Part shown: one piece after another, positions 1-8,689 of the stretch
How the letters are laid out: each line of letters opens with the position of its first letter
How positions within the stretch are numbered: position 1 is the first letter of the stretch
Assembly: GCA_964020155.1 (NCBI GenBank)
Contig: OZ026550.1
Coordinates: forward strand, 5,521,352 to 5,541,351
Length of the DNA: 20,000 bases
Direction of reading: 5' to 3'
DNA from: Chondrilla cf. caribensis
Lineage: Eukaryota; Porifera; Demospongiae; Chondrillida; Chondrillidae
Position numbers and translations under genes: made by a program
Notes under the pieces: generated by a model
Database searches by the model: none
What the model was told of the DNA's origin: nothing
Seen by the model: only the letters and a program-made list of their open reading frames with translations

Positions 1-123
1 GAGAGCAAAGGTCTTTTGGCTTTCTATTGCAGGGATCTCCGTTGCAATCCAGATTGGGAATGCCACCTTGGTGCTATAGGGACCCTCCCCGCAGTGGACA
101 GTGATTACTGCCCCCTTGATTAG
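1..123 (+). CDS. C-terminal fragment of an unidentified protein (enters from left edge)
   Basis: Frame 1 is open from the first base to a TAG at 121-123, giving 40 codons. The peptide has four cysteines at codons 10, 15, 21 and 37, with the local pattern C-x4-C-x5-C, a tryptophan at 19, and ends in Cys-Pro-Leu-Asp. This composition looks coding rather than random, but 40 open codons can occur by chance. An alternative is that only the part after the acceptor-like TTCTATTGCAG at 22-32 is exonic, making this a terminal exon. The frame compatible with that splice is the same one. I do not recognise the family. The gene would be tail-to-tail with the minus-strand gene at 515-1069. Confidence 0.4.
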   Translation, partial: ESKGLLAFYCRDLRCNPDWECHLGAIGTLPAVDSDYCPLD

Positions 124-514
124 TCATGCATGCATCATTAATTTCATATTAAATTTTGTTGTTCTGTTATAATATTATCATTCTCTTTTATTATTATTAT
201 CATTTTACCAATTGTACCCTTATGATAATATCTTTATATCACTCAATATATAACTACTAATAATAATAATAATAATGCACAGACATACATTTGTGACTTT
301 TTACAAAGATGATGCAGTACAAACTATCAAGAAATAATGTAACATGTAATATGTAGTACACAAACAAGTGACTTGGTTACACTCAGAAATTGATGCACTG
401 ACCATGAGTTAAAAATAAAGCCTCACAATCATGGTTATAGCAATTCAAAATTGACATATTACTATTGACAGCGATGATGCAAGGTTATCAATCAGATTGA
501 CCAGGAATTACTGC
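124..514. other. AT-rich intergenic region between convergent gene ends
   Basis: No convincing ORF is present. There is a short (TAA)n run at about 257-276. A plus-strand ATTAAA near 147 could serve the fragment at 1-123. TTTATT at 187-192 reads AATAAA on the minus strand and could be the polyadenylation signal of the gene at 515-1069. These are weak motif matches in AT-rich DNA. Confidence 0.35.
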
Positions 515-1069
515 TTAAATGGTCTGTGAAACAGAAACACCAACTACAATGCCGACAATTATCAAACACCCTGAAATAACGGTTGTTATACTCCAGGTGA
601 TACTGCATATTGCTGATCTCTTTGGGGACCTCGTGATTTTGATGTTTTCACTGTACCAGATAGCAGCGTAGTGGCATGGAAACAAAACCATTAAGAAACC
701 ACAGAGAATAAGCGTAACCACTGCAAAAATCGAGGTACAACGATGTAACCGACGCTGTAACTTGGCTTCATATTCAAGAGCTTGTTGCAACCGGTCAATG
801 GCTGGTCGCGATGAACGAATTTCCACATTTTCAGAACTGGTACGAAATTGGGCAGCTTCTTGGGGAGGTTGAGGGGGGTGATGTTGATGATGAAGAGGAA
901 TTAACGCAGGTTGGGGACTGTTATGATTCTGAGTTTCCTGGAAGACTTGAGGAGGTAAATATTGTTGGGGGTTTCGTTCCGTGACTTCAAAGTAATCCGG
1001 AGGGGGTGGGGAGTCTCTAAAATGTCCCTCGACGGATACTGTCGCGGGTTCACTTTCAGTGTGTTCCAT
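515..1069 (-). CDS. Two-pass membrane protein with PPxY motif, possibly dispanin/CD225-like
   Basis: The frame encodes 184 aa from the ATG at 1069-1067 to a stop at 515. The frame continues about 10 codons further upstream, but without an ATG there. Residues 1-108 are hydrophilic and rich in Pro, Gln and His. Pro23-Pro24-Asp25-Tyr26 forms a PPxY motif, which in other proteins binds WW domains such as those of Nedd4-type ubiquitin ligases. Residues 88-110 are basic and may be helical. Two hydrophobic segments follow at about 112-136 and 153-178, joined by a short basic loop. Cysteines 111, 123, 132, 155 and 168 lie in or next to the membrane. This layout (long N-tail, two closely spaced helices, membrane-near cysteines) resembles dispanins such as IFITM or PRRT/SynDIG proteins, but key residues match only loosely. 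It appears intronless and is divergently arranged with tetraspanin A. Confidence 0.6.
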   Translation of the reverse strand: MEHTESEPATVSVEGHFRDSPPPPDYFEVTERNPQQYLPPQVFQETQNHNSPQPALIPLHHQHHPPQPPQEAAQFRTSSENVEIRSSRPAIDRLQQALEYEAKLQRRLHRCTSIFAVVTLILCGFLMVLFPCHYAAIWYSENIKITRSPKRSAICSITWSITTVISGCLIIVGIVVGVSVSQTI

Positions 1070-1354
1070 ATGGGTGTTCGAGTGTATCTCGAGGTACAAT
1101 AATAGTAGTAATCAACTCGTTGTATAGTGGAAAATCCCACGTGATAAGAAACTGAAAACCGATACCCGATTGATTAGTCTAGCAAGCTGGACTAGTGACA
1201 CAGTCGCCATTGTGAAGACGCCATATTCAAAAGGGATTGAATCAGGCTACGCAAGACCAATCAGTCAAACCTCTCATCCGCACAGAGGCGCCTTGAAGTA
1301 GTCGGTGCTTTGTTTCGTTCTTGTTGAGGGCTTTTAAGTTGAAGAAGCAGTATC
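1070..1354. promoter_or_regulatory. Shared upstream region of two divergent genes
   Basis: Only 285 bp separate the start codons of the minus-strand gene (1069) and tetraspanin A (1355). The interval holds an ACCAATCAG box at 1256-1264 (CCAAT, NF-Y type) and two CGCCAT motifs at about 1205 and 1219. The second reads CGCCATATT, the known YY1 consensus form. CpG is commoner here than in the flanks. No clear TATA box is seen. A bidirectional promoter is inferred from spacing and motifs. Confidence 0.45.
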
Positions 1355-4300
1355 ATGGGAATCAGGACGTGCTTTTTAACGTTCAACAAAGTCATTTTGG
1401 CAATAATCAACGTTCTGGTCGTGGTGAGTGGCTATTTTGTCCGTCAATCTAATTTTTCATTGAAACGGGTCGGTCTACGCCCATTCGTGGGAACCTGTCG
1501 TTGTGAACCCGGCGAGACCAGTGAGTCGTCCTCCACATTCAGCTGGCCAACATCTAGCTCCCAGAAGCAGTTTTGTAGTGAATAACGCGGTACACGGGGG
1601 TTGATTGGAGAGGGACAGTAACTCGTGACCTCCGGAGGCGTGCTTGTGCGCTAAGATGGCTTTGTTCACGAAAATGCTATTTGAGCTCTTAGCAGTGCTC
1701 GCTTCAGCAGCGCCAACCGCCCCTACCGTTGATGTTCAAACGCCCGTCTATGATATTAGGCTTTAAACTGTTTTGAAATTTAACTTAAATGGTTTTCGTT
1801 CGTTGAATCTTGCTCAATTTCATACTCCGAGGTATTTTGATAAATGAGCCTATGTGTGAATAGCTTGTACATGCAGTTGGGATGCACTCATTCTCTCATC
1901 AGAGGTATGCCTTAATTGCTGTTCAACTGTGTGTTCAATGAAGCTAACACGGGATGTCTCACTAAATTAGTAATTAATTTTCCTATCGATTTGTTCACCA
2001 TAAACATTTCCTGCTAAAGGTCACCTACTAACATTGAAATCAGATAAAACAGACATACCTCTCTATTGTGGTCCACACTGAATAAGGCAGTGATGAGGTT
2101 ATATCATACGTAGATTGCCATAGTTTCAGCTTGTCTTGTTAGATTGAATAAATAATTGATTTTTGTTATATTATTTTTATTATCCATTTTCTATCATAAT
2201 GATGACGGTTTATTGTTAATATTCCTGACCACAATCTTAAGAATCAGATGTGGTTACAGTTGAGCATTTGCAACAAAGCAAGAATTCCCGGAGGAGCTGT
2301 TTGTTATGAGAATGAACAATAATATTTTCTTATAATTATTTCATTGTTATCATGATCATTTCCTACGCTGTACTGTTGCAACATCACCCTTGGTAGTGCT
2401 CCCATACACTAGTATACAGTAAGACCTCTTCACAACATCACCCTTGGTAGTGCTCCCATACACTAGTATACAGTCAAGCCTATTCACATCACAACATCAC
2501 CCTTGGTAGTGCTCCCATACACTAGTATACAGTCAGACCTCCTCACAACATCACCCTTGGTAGTGCTCCCATACACTAGTATATGGTCATACCTCTTCAC
2601 AACACCACCCTTGGTAGTGTTCCCATACACTAGTATAGATACAGTCAGACCTCTTCACAACACCACAGTACAAGCAATGTACACTGATATACAGGTCCAC
2701 ATATGTACGTACATCCCACCATATGTGAAATCACCAGTCCAACTCCAGTCAACAAGGCTACTGGGGGTGATTAACCCCATTGTGGGAATGTTTGACAGAG
2801 GGACTATTTTTTATGCTTTAATGTGCATAAATACATATGTACTGATTTCTTTCAATGTCTGTGTAGTACATACTTTTGTGTCTTTGTACTATGCATGTAT
2901 GGATGTACGTATGTATGCATGTACGTATGTACATGTGTATGTATGGATGGAGCGTATGTACGTATGTACATGTGTATGTATGGATGGAGCGTATGTACGT
3001 ACATATGTATGGATTTACATAATATATGGATGTACTGAGGTGGTCCTATTACTGAGGTGGTCCTATTACTGAGGTGGTCCCATTACTGAGGTGGTCCTAT
3101 TACTGAGGTGGTCCCATTACTGAGGTGGTCCTATTACTGAGGTGGTCCCATTACTGAGGTGGTCCTATTACTGAGGTGGTCCCATTACTGAGGTGGTCCT
3201 ATTACTGAGGTGGACCTATTACTGAGGTGGTCTCATTACTGAGGTGGTCCCATTACTGAAATGGTCTTATTACTGAGGTGGTCTCATTGCTGAGGTGGTC
3301 CTGTTACTGGGGTGGTCCCATTACTGAGGTGGTCCCATTACTGAAGTGGTCTTATTACTGAGGTGGTCTCATTGCTGAGGTGGTCTCATTACCAAGGTGG
3401 TCCCATTACTGAGGTGGTCCTATTACTGAGGTGGTCTCATTGCTGAGGTGGTCCTATTACTGAGGTGGTCTCATTGCTGAGGTGGTCCTATTGCTGAGGT
3501 GGTCTCATTACTAAGGTGGTCTTTAAGCAGGTTTCTACTGTTGCTGGTTGCATTGTTAGCTGATGAATGCTTCATAGCAAATTTCTCCCCAATGAATGTC
3601 TCCTGTGTGTGCATGTGGTTTGCTGTCAATGGAGCCTGGTCAGTTTCATTGTTGTCATAGCGCCAGGTCACATGAGTCACATGACCTTACCAGCTGTCTT
3701 GTGACTCACAGACCTGCACAATAATGCATACCTACCTAAGTACCCGTCCAATGAATAGCTTGAATATGCATATATACTACATATATGGGTGCACAGTGGG
3801 TACATCTGAAAACTGGTTTGGAAGTCATAATACAGTGAAACCTCTCTAATCTGACACTCAGTGGGACCTGGGAATAATGTTGGATTAGGAGGTTGTTGGA
3901 TTATGGAGTGCCTCTTACCATACTTATGTATGGTGACTGTACCTCATATAATGGTTGGATTAGAGAGAATGTTGGATTATAGAGGTGTATGATTAGCGAG
4001 GTTTCACTGTACACAGTACTACGTACATTGGAACCTCTTTGCATGGAAACATTAGGATCAGTCATGTCCTCTGTTGTGGAGAAGTTGTCCACTCTTCAGA
4101 AGTTACAGAACAGAGAATAAGGGGGGGGGGGGAGCGCCCTGGTACCCCCCTTTGGGGGAAACCCTGCTACAGGGAAGTCCATTCCTGTCCAATGAAAACC
4201 CCCACTCTGTGTGGTGATCTCGAAAACACATTCCTCCCCTATTTTTTCTTTTATTTTTGTTTTTGTACTCACTTGTATACTGGGTGCCTGTCAGAATAGC

Positions 4301-6250
4301 CAATGGCTAAAGGCTCCCCAGTCTAAATAAGTTACCCTGATACCCTGATACCCTGATACCCTGATACCTGATACCCTGATACCCTGATACCTGATACCCT
4401 GATACCTGATACCCTGATACCCTGATACCTGATACGGATTGTTTCATTCTGATGTTGTGTTGTCTTGCTATGCAGCTTGTTGGATTGGCTACGTTCATCT
4501 TGGGAGTGGCTGCGAAGGTGAGCTGTCACCATGGTGATGTGTGTGTTTATGTGGGACAGTATACAAGGTGATGACTGTGGGTGTGTCCATCCAGTGGGTA
4601 TGTACATTCGATGGGTGTATTCAATCATTGTGTGTTTATTCATTGGGTGTGTCCAATCAGTGGGTGTGTTTATTCATTGGGTGTGTCCAATCAGTGGGTG
4701 TGTCCATCCAGTTGATGTGTCCATTCACTGGGTGGGTCTAATCATCGTGTTTTTTCAGTGGGTGTGTCCAATCAGTGGGTGTGTCCAGACATCGGAGTAC
4801 CATACACATGTGTACATCAGTTTCACATACTTGTCTCCTTACGCACTTGTCTCCTCACGCCTCACGCTGTGTCTCTGCCTTGTGTAGACTACGAACAACC
4901 TTTATTTCGACATTGTCTCAGACGGTACGTTTGATATACCGATCCTACTCATCATATTCGGTCTGGTGGTGGTCATCGTCGGTGTGGTGGGGTTCATTGC
5001 CACCATCTGTGCCCACCGTTTCTTGTCGAAGATCGTGTTGTTCATCTACGCCGCCTTCCTGGTGGTCGTGGTGGTGGTGGACATTGGTGGAGCCATCGCT
5101 GCACTCGTGGAGAGAGGTGCTGTGAGTTCCTCATGTTTTACTGCTTGCGTGTGAAGTTTACAGAGTTTTACAATATTTTACTGCTTGTGAGTGAGTTTAC
5201 CAACTTTTACTACTTGTGTGTAAATTATACAGAGTTTTACTATATTGTACTGTTTGCAAGTTTACCAACTTTTACTACTTGTGTGTGAGTTTTACTGAGT
5301 TTTACTATATTTTACTGCTTGTGAGTGAGTTTACTTGGTTTTACCACTGGTTAGTTTCACTAAACTCAACTGTCTATGAATGCATGTGTGTTACTGAGTT
5401 GTTGCTGGTATTTGGCTGGTTTAGCTATAGTTCACTGCGTGCAACTGACTTTTATTACTTGTGAGCTGGTTTTACTGAGTTTTACTGTTTGTGAGAAAGT
5501 TTTACTGAGTTTTACTGTTTGTGAGTGAGTTTACTGACTTTTGCTGCTGTTCTTGAGTGTGTACATACTATATTATGCATATTGTGACCGCTGCTATCCC
5601 TACTCGTTCACCTTTGTCTACAGTCTGCTTTGCTGCTTTGTCTGATTCGCTGCAGATAAAGAACACTTTTGAAGCTTCAGCCCTTTCGAACTTCAAGCAG
5701 ATCCATCTCCAAAATGACAGATTTCATGCCTGGGACAACTTGCAGAGAGATGTGAGTGGGTGTGTCCAGTAGGCGTGTCCATCCGGTGTATCTTATAAGG
5801 GGGTGTGTCTAGTAAGTAGGTGTGTCCAGTGGGCATGTTTAGTTAATAGTTGTCTTACCTATGGGTGTATCCAATACGTAGATGTATCTGATCTGTATGT
5901 GTGTCCAGCGGGTGTGTCTGGTCTATGGGTGTGTCCAGTGGGTGTGTCTGGTCCATGGGTGTGTCCAGTGGGTGTGTCTGGTCTATGGGTGTGTCCAGTG
6001 GGCGTGTCTGGTCTATGGGTGTGTCCAGTGGATGTGTCTGGTCCATGAATGTGTCCAGTGGGTGTGTCTGCTCTACGGGTGTGTCCTGTACATAGATATA
6101 TCCAATCTGTAGGTGTGTCCAGTGGGTGTGTCTGGTCTATGGGTGTGTATAGTGTGTGTGTCATACATTGTACATTGAGTGGGTTTGTATGTACATATGT
6201 ATGTATGGGTATGGGAGAGTATGTGTCTGGTTCACATACACATCACACAC

Positions 6251-6314
<64 letters not shown>

Positions 6315-7601
6315 ACATCACCATCCTCATTCCCACCAGATTCAGTGCTGTGGTGTGGACACCTACACTGACTGGTACAACGTGACCTGGATGGACACCT
6401 GCACTAGGTGTGTCCCTAAGTCTTGTTGCAAGCCAAATGTGAACTGCACCATTCAGACCACCAACCCTAGTATTTACAGGACAAATGTGAGTTCACTGAT
6501 GGATTTGGACTTATCCATCTAGCCTATGTATGTATACTGTATTGACTGAGCGTATACGGTGTGTACTGTACGTATGTACTGTGTGTATTGTATGTACTGT
6601 ATGTACTGTATGTACTGTGTGTACTGTATGTACTGTGTGTACTGTATGTACTGTGTGTACTGTATGTCCTGTGTGTCCTGTGTGTACTATGTGTATTGTA
6701 TGTACTGTGTGTACTGTATGTGCTGTATGTACTATATGTACTGTATATACTGTATGTACTGTGTGTACTGTGTGTACTGTGTGTATTGTATGTACTGTGT
6801 GTACTGTATGTGCTGTATGTACTATATGTACTGTATATACTGTATGTACTGTGTGTACTGTGTGTACTGTGTGTATTGTATGTACTGTGTGTACTGTATG
6901 TGCTGTATGTACTATATGTACTGTATATACTGTATGTCCTGTGTGTCCTGTGTGTACTGTGTGTATTGTATGTACTGTGTGTGCTGTATGTACTGTATGT
7001 ACTGTGTATACTGTACGTATGTACTGTATGTACTGTATGTACTGTGTATACTGTATGTACTGTGTATACTGTATGTACTGTATGTACTGTGTGTACTGTG
7101 TGTATTGTATGTACTGTGTGTACTATATGTGCTGTATGTACTGTATGTACTGTGTATACTGTATGTACTGTATGTACTGTGTATACTGTATGTACTGTAT
7201 GTACTGTGTGTACTGTGTGTATTGGATGTACTGTGTGTACTATATGTGCTGTATGTACTGTATGTACTGTGTATACTGTATGTACTGTGTATACTGTGTG
7301 TACTGTATGTACTGTGTGTACTGTGTGTACTGTGTGTACTGTATGTCCTGTATGTACTGTGTATACTGTATGTACTGTGTATACTGTGTGTACTGTATGT
7401 ACTGTATGTACTGTGTATACTGTATGTACTGTGTATACTGTGTGTACTGTGAACCATGTGAAGGGCACTATACTACATACATATATTTTTGGTATGCACT
7501 CAAAGGGTTGTGCCACCATCATTGAAGATATTGTGAGTCAGTACATCGGAGCAGTGGCAGGAGTGGTCGTCTTCATTGCACTTGTACTGGTGAGTGTGTG
7601 T

Positions 7602-7657
<56 letters not shown>

Positions 7658-7885
7658 ATGTGTGTGTGTTCCAGCCTATACACAGCAGTATCAATGTGAA
7701 TGTTGTGTTTGGTCAACTGTGGTCATGTGTTGGGTCACCACAACACCTAAAGCAGACCTCAATCCCTCTAATCCCTTCTCCCTCACCCTCGTTCCTCTCA
7801 TCAGATTGCCATCATCATTGTCACATGCATTGTGACATTCTGCAAACCGAACAATTCCTATTCCCGTTTCGATGACAACAATTGA
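1355..7885 (+). CDS. Tetraspanin A, CD63-like with eight-cysteine large loop (7 exons)
   Basis: Exons are 1355-1423, 4476-4517, 4888-5121, 5656-5751, 6340-6486, 7506-7589 and 7805-7885, all phase 0 with GT-AG borders. They total 250 aa, a usual tetraspanin length. TM1 is about 10-36 (with the typical Asn19), TM2 54-77, TM3 84-108 (Asp in place of the common Glu) and TM4 207-237 (no Glu/Gln). The large extracellular loop (about 109-205) has Cys-Cys-Gly at 150-152, a YTDW segment, cysteines 168 and 171, Val-Pro-Lys-Ser-Cys-Cys ending at 177, Cys183 and Gly-Cys at 197-198, eight cysteines in all. N-glycosylation sequons include NVT and NCT. The C-tail has Tyr-Ser-Arg-Phe at 243-246, a YxxPhi sorting signal as in endosomal CD63. 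Tetraspanins organise membrane microdomains with partner proteins. Cys6 may be palmitoylated. The ATG at 1355 is the only in-frame start close to TM1. Confidence 0.88.
1656..1766 (+). CDS. Possible short ORF with signal-peptide-like N-terminus
   Basis: ATG at 1656-1658 to TAA at 1764-1766 gives 36 aa. It opens Met-Ala-Leu-Phe-Thr-Lys followed by a hydrophobic stretch ending Ala-Ser-Ala-Ala-Pro, which resembles a signal peptide with a cleavage site. The start context AAGATGGC is favourable. It lies in intron 1 of tetraspanin A, 230 bp after exon 1, in CpG-containing DNA. It could be an alternative first exon, a microprotein or chance. No second copy is available for comparison, so confidence is low. 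Confidence 0.15.
   Translation: MALFTKMLFELLAVLASAAPTAPTVDVQTPVYDIRL
2380..2670. repeat. 54-bp minisatellite in intron 1 of tetraspanin A
   Basis: About five to six units of roughly 54 bp. Each contains CCCTTGGTAGTGCTCCCATA followed by CACTAGTATACAGTCAGACC and a CTCTTCACAACATCA end. The same unit forms the array at 18.19-18.49 kb. The rest of 1767-2380 is AT-rich intron with no feature I recognise. Confidence 0.9.
2880..3025. repeat. Degenerate TGTATG/GTACG tandem repeat
   Basis: Intron 1 DNA made of TGTATG, GTACGTATG and GGATGGA words. One longer block containing GTATGTATGGATGGAGCG is present twice in tandem. Short ORFs across it are repeat artefacts. Confidence 0.7.
3031..3525. repeat. 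17-bp minisatellite ACTGAGGTGGTCCYATT
   Basis: Nearly 30 units of a 17-bp repeat. CCTATT and CCCATT variants alternate over the first part of the array. Variants with GTCTCATTGC appear towards the 3' end. It lies in intron 1 of tetraspanin A. The unit resembles an internal part of the short TA-flanked elements found elsewhere in the window. Confidence 0.92.
3833..4009. mobile_element. Pogo/Tigger-type MITE relic
   Basis: The ends are inverted: CAGTGAAACCTCTCTAATC at the left and GATTAGCGAGGTTTCACTG at the right. TA dinucleotides flank both sides (3831-3832 and 4010-4011), as for Tc1/mariner-pogo insertions. It is about 177 bp, non-coding, and its inside repeats TTGGATTA words. It is related in its ends to the elements at 11.08, 13.44 and 15.99 kb but differs internally. 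Confidence 0.8.
4332..4436. repeat. 7/8-bp repeat TACC(C)TGA
   Basis: About thirteen mixed units of TACCCTGA and TACCTGA, ending about 40 bp upstream of the exon 2 acceptor of tetraspanin A. The mixed unit length makes open frames on the minus strand that are not genes. A run of 12 G at 4121-4132 lies a little upstream. Confidence 0.9.
4560..4795. repeat. Degenerate GTGGGTGTGTCCAATCA repeat filling intron 2
   Basis: Imperfect units of about 18-20 bp built on CAGTGGGTGTGTCCAATC or ...CCATTCA. They occupy most of the 370-bp intron 2 of tetraspanin A (4518-4887). Confidence 0.75.
5122..5545. repeat. Degenerate GTGAGTGAGTTTACTG-type repeat filling intron 3
   Basis: Imperfect units of about 35-45 bp, each containing TTTTACTRYTTGTGAGTGAG-like sequence. 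The repeat starts at the splice donor of exon 3 and its units carry further GTGAGT copies that look like the donor itself. Confidence 0.7.
5752..6165. repeat. 30-bp minisatellite in intron 4
   Basis: Units of about 30 bp containing GTGTGTCCAGTGGGTGTGTC followed by TGGTCTATGG. They are cleanest at 5906-6050 and degenerate towards the ends. The array begins at the donor GTGAGTGGGTGTGTCCAGT of tetraspanin A intron 4. Confidence 0.88.
6247..6322. repeat. (CA)n microsatellite before exon 5 acceptor
   Basis: A CA dinucleotide run with a few substitutions. It ends about 20 bp before the acceptor TCCCACCAG of exon 5 of tetraspanin A. Confidence 0.95.
6535..7452. repeat. 9-bp minisatellite TACTGTRTG with higher-order structure
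   Basis: About 100 units of a 9-bp repeat (TACTGTATG, TACTGTGTG) fill intron 5 of tetraspanin A. The marker GTGTATTGTA recurs at 6691, 6781, 6871 and 6961, a 90-bp higher-order period of ten units. Later markers at 7100 and 7217 are 117 bp (13 units) apart. Because 9 is divisible by three, long Cys/Tyr/Val and His/Thr/Ser open frames appear on both strands; they are not genes. Confidence 0.95.
7594..7668. repeat. (TG)n at start of intron 6, left duplication boundary
   Basis: The donor GTGAGTGTGTGTACG of tetraspanin A exon 6 runs straight into (TG)n. Sequence 3' of this tract is duplicated at 13.09 kb, so one breakpoint lies within or next to it. Confidence 0.9.
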
Positions 7886-8249
7886 AATGGAAATGCAACA
7901 GGTTGTACAATCCCCTCCATCCAAATAAGGAAATGTGAATTAGAGTAACTCTTAACTATATTATATGAACAAGCAGCATGATATTATTATAAGTAAAATA
8001 TTTATCACACACAAGTGTAATATATTACTTTGTAAATCGCATAACACATATTGTCTACATAAAGTTTTATTGTTATAATAATTTCATGTGATATGCATGT
8101 GATGTGCATGTGATGTGCATGTGATTTCAACTATTGATGTAGACTATTTGATATATTATCCCTGGGCCAGCACTAATAGAATAATTCACGTATAATATGA
8201 CATAATAGCTAGGCATGTATGATAATGTACAATCACATACACACCATGT
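7886..8249. other. 3' flank of tetraspanin A and upstream DNA of tetraspanin B
   Basis: AT-rich and without a gene. No canonical AATAAA lies close to the stop; AGTAAA near 7992 and CATAAA near 8057 are variant signals. At 8094-8125 a short repeat of ATGTGATGTGC is seen. The region is conserved at 13306-13855, apart from a MITE there, and in part at 18.96-19.1 kb. Confidence 0.6.
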
Positions 8250-8558
8250 ACAGAAGTTGAACTTTAGGGCTTGGAGAGAAATTTTGATGTTGGGAGCTTG
8301 TAACCATGGTAACCAACAACACTTGTTAGACTGAAAGTAGAATCTCCTCAAATGTCAATGGAATTTCTAACGCGTGCTTTACTGGCAATGAACTCAGAGT
8401 ATAAGAATGGCATGCTCCCAGTGGGAAGTGGTACGGTTGCCAGCAACAGTCTCTGAAACCAGTAGCACCAGTGAACCGAGGACGATAAGCCAACCATAAG
8501 AAGTGGTCACAGAGAGAAAATCCAGTAAATCTGCAGATATCAAAGTCTTCTTCATCAG
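8250..8558 (+). other. Inferred non-coding 5' exon of tetraspanin B
   Basis: A conserved block ends in a strong donor, TTCATCAG|GTATGT, at 8558/8559. The donor is preserved at 14151/14152 and 19399/19400. A matching acceptor, TGTCACTACAG, at 9731-9741 precedes the 32 bp leading to the tetraspanin B ATG. I infer a 5' UTR exon whose intron holds the 17-bp array. The 5' limit is unknown. Its last 40 bp also resemble coding exon 1 of B. Minus-strand open frames here are not conserved between copies. Confidence 0.4.
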
Positions 8559-8689
8559 GTATGTCAGAGTGTATATGCCACACACTATATTAACTAGGAA
8601 GAGTACAAGTAAATATGGACTACCAGTAATAGTTGGTGTACTGTATGTAGCTAGGGACTATGAGTGAGTTGTGTGTGCTATATAACCAG

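Noticed and set aside
1424..1585. Read-through extension of tetraspanin A exon 1 to a 76-codon frame
   Set aside because: The frame continues past a strong donor (GTGAGTGG at 1424) at the position where the paralogues splice. The extra peptide is hydrophilic and would end the protein in the middle of the first helix.
4103..4303. Short frames on both strands around the poly-G run
   Set aside because: No splice logic, homology or conserved copy supports them; they lie in intron 1 of tetraspanin A.
6524..7835. Long open frames of 180-424 codons on both strands across the 9-bp array
   Set aside because: The unit is 9 bp, so several frames on both strands stay open automatically. Products are monotonous Cys-Tyr-Val or His-Thr-Ser repeats, and the region is intron 5 of tetraspanin A between good splice sites.
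8326..8585. Minus-strand frames with a hydrophobic segment (also at 13942-14148)
   Set aside because: In the shared part the two copies differ by about six replacement changes and one silent change, an indel breaks the frame, and the third copy has a stop. This is not the pattern of a conserved gene; the block is better read as a plus-strand 5' exon.
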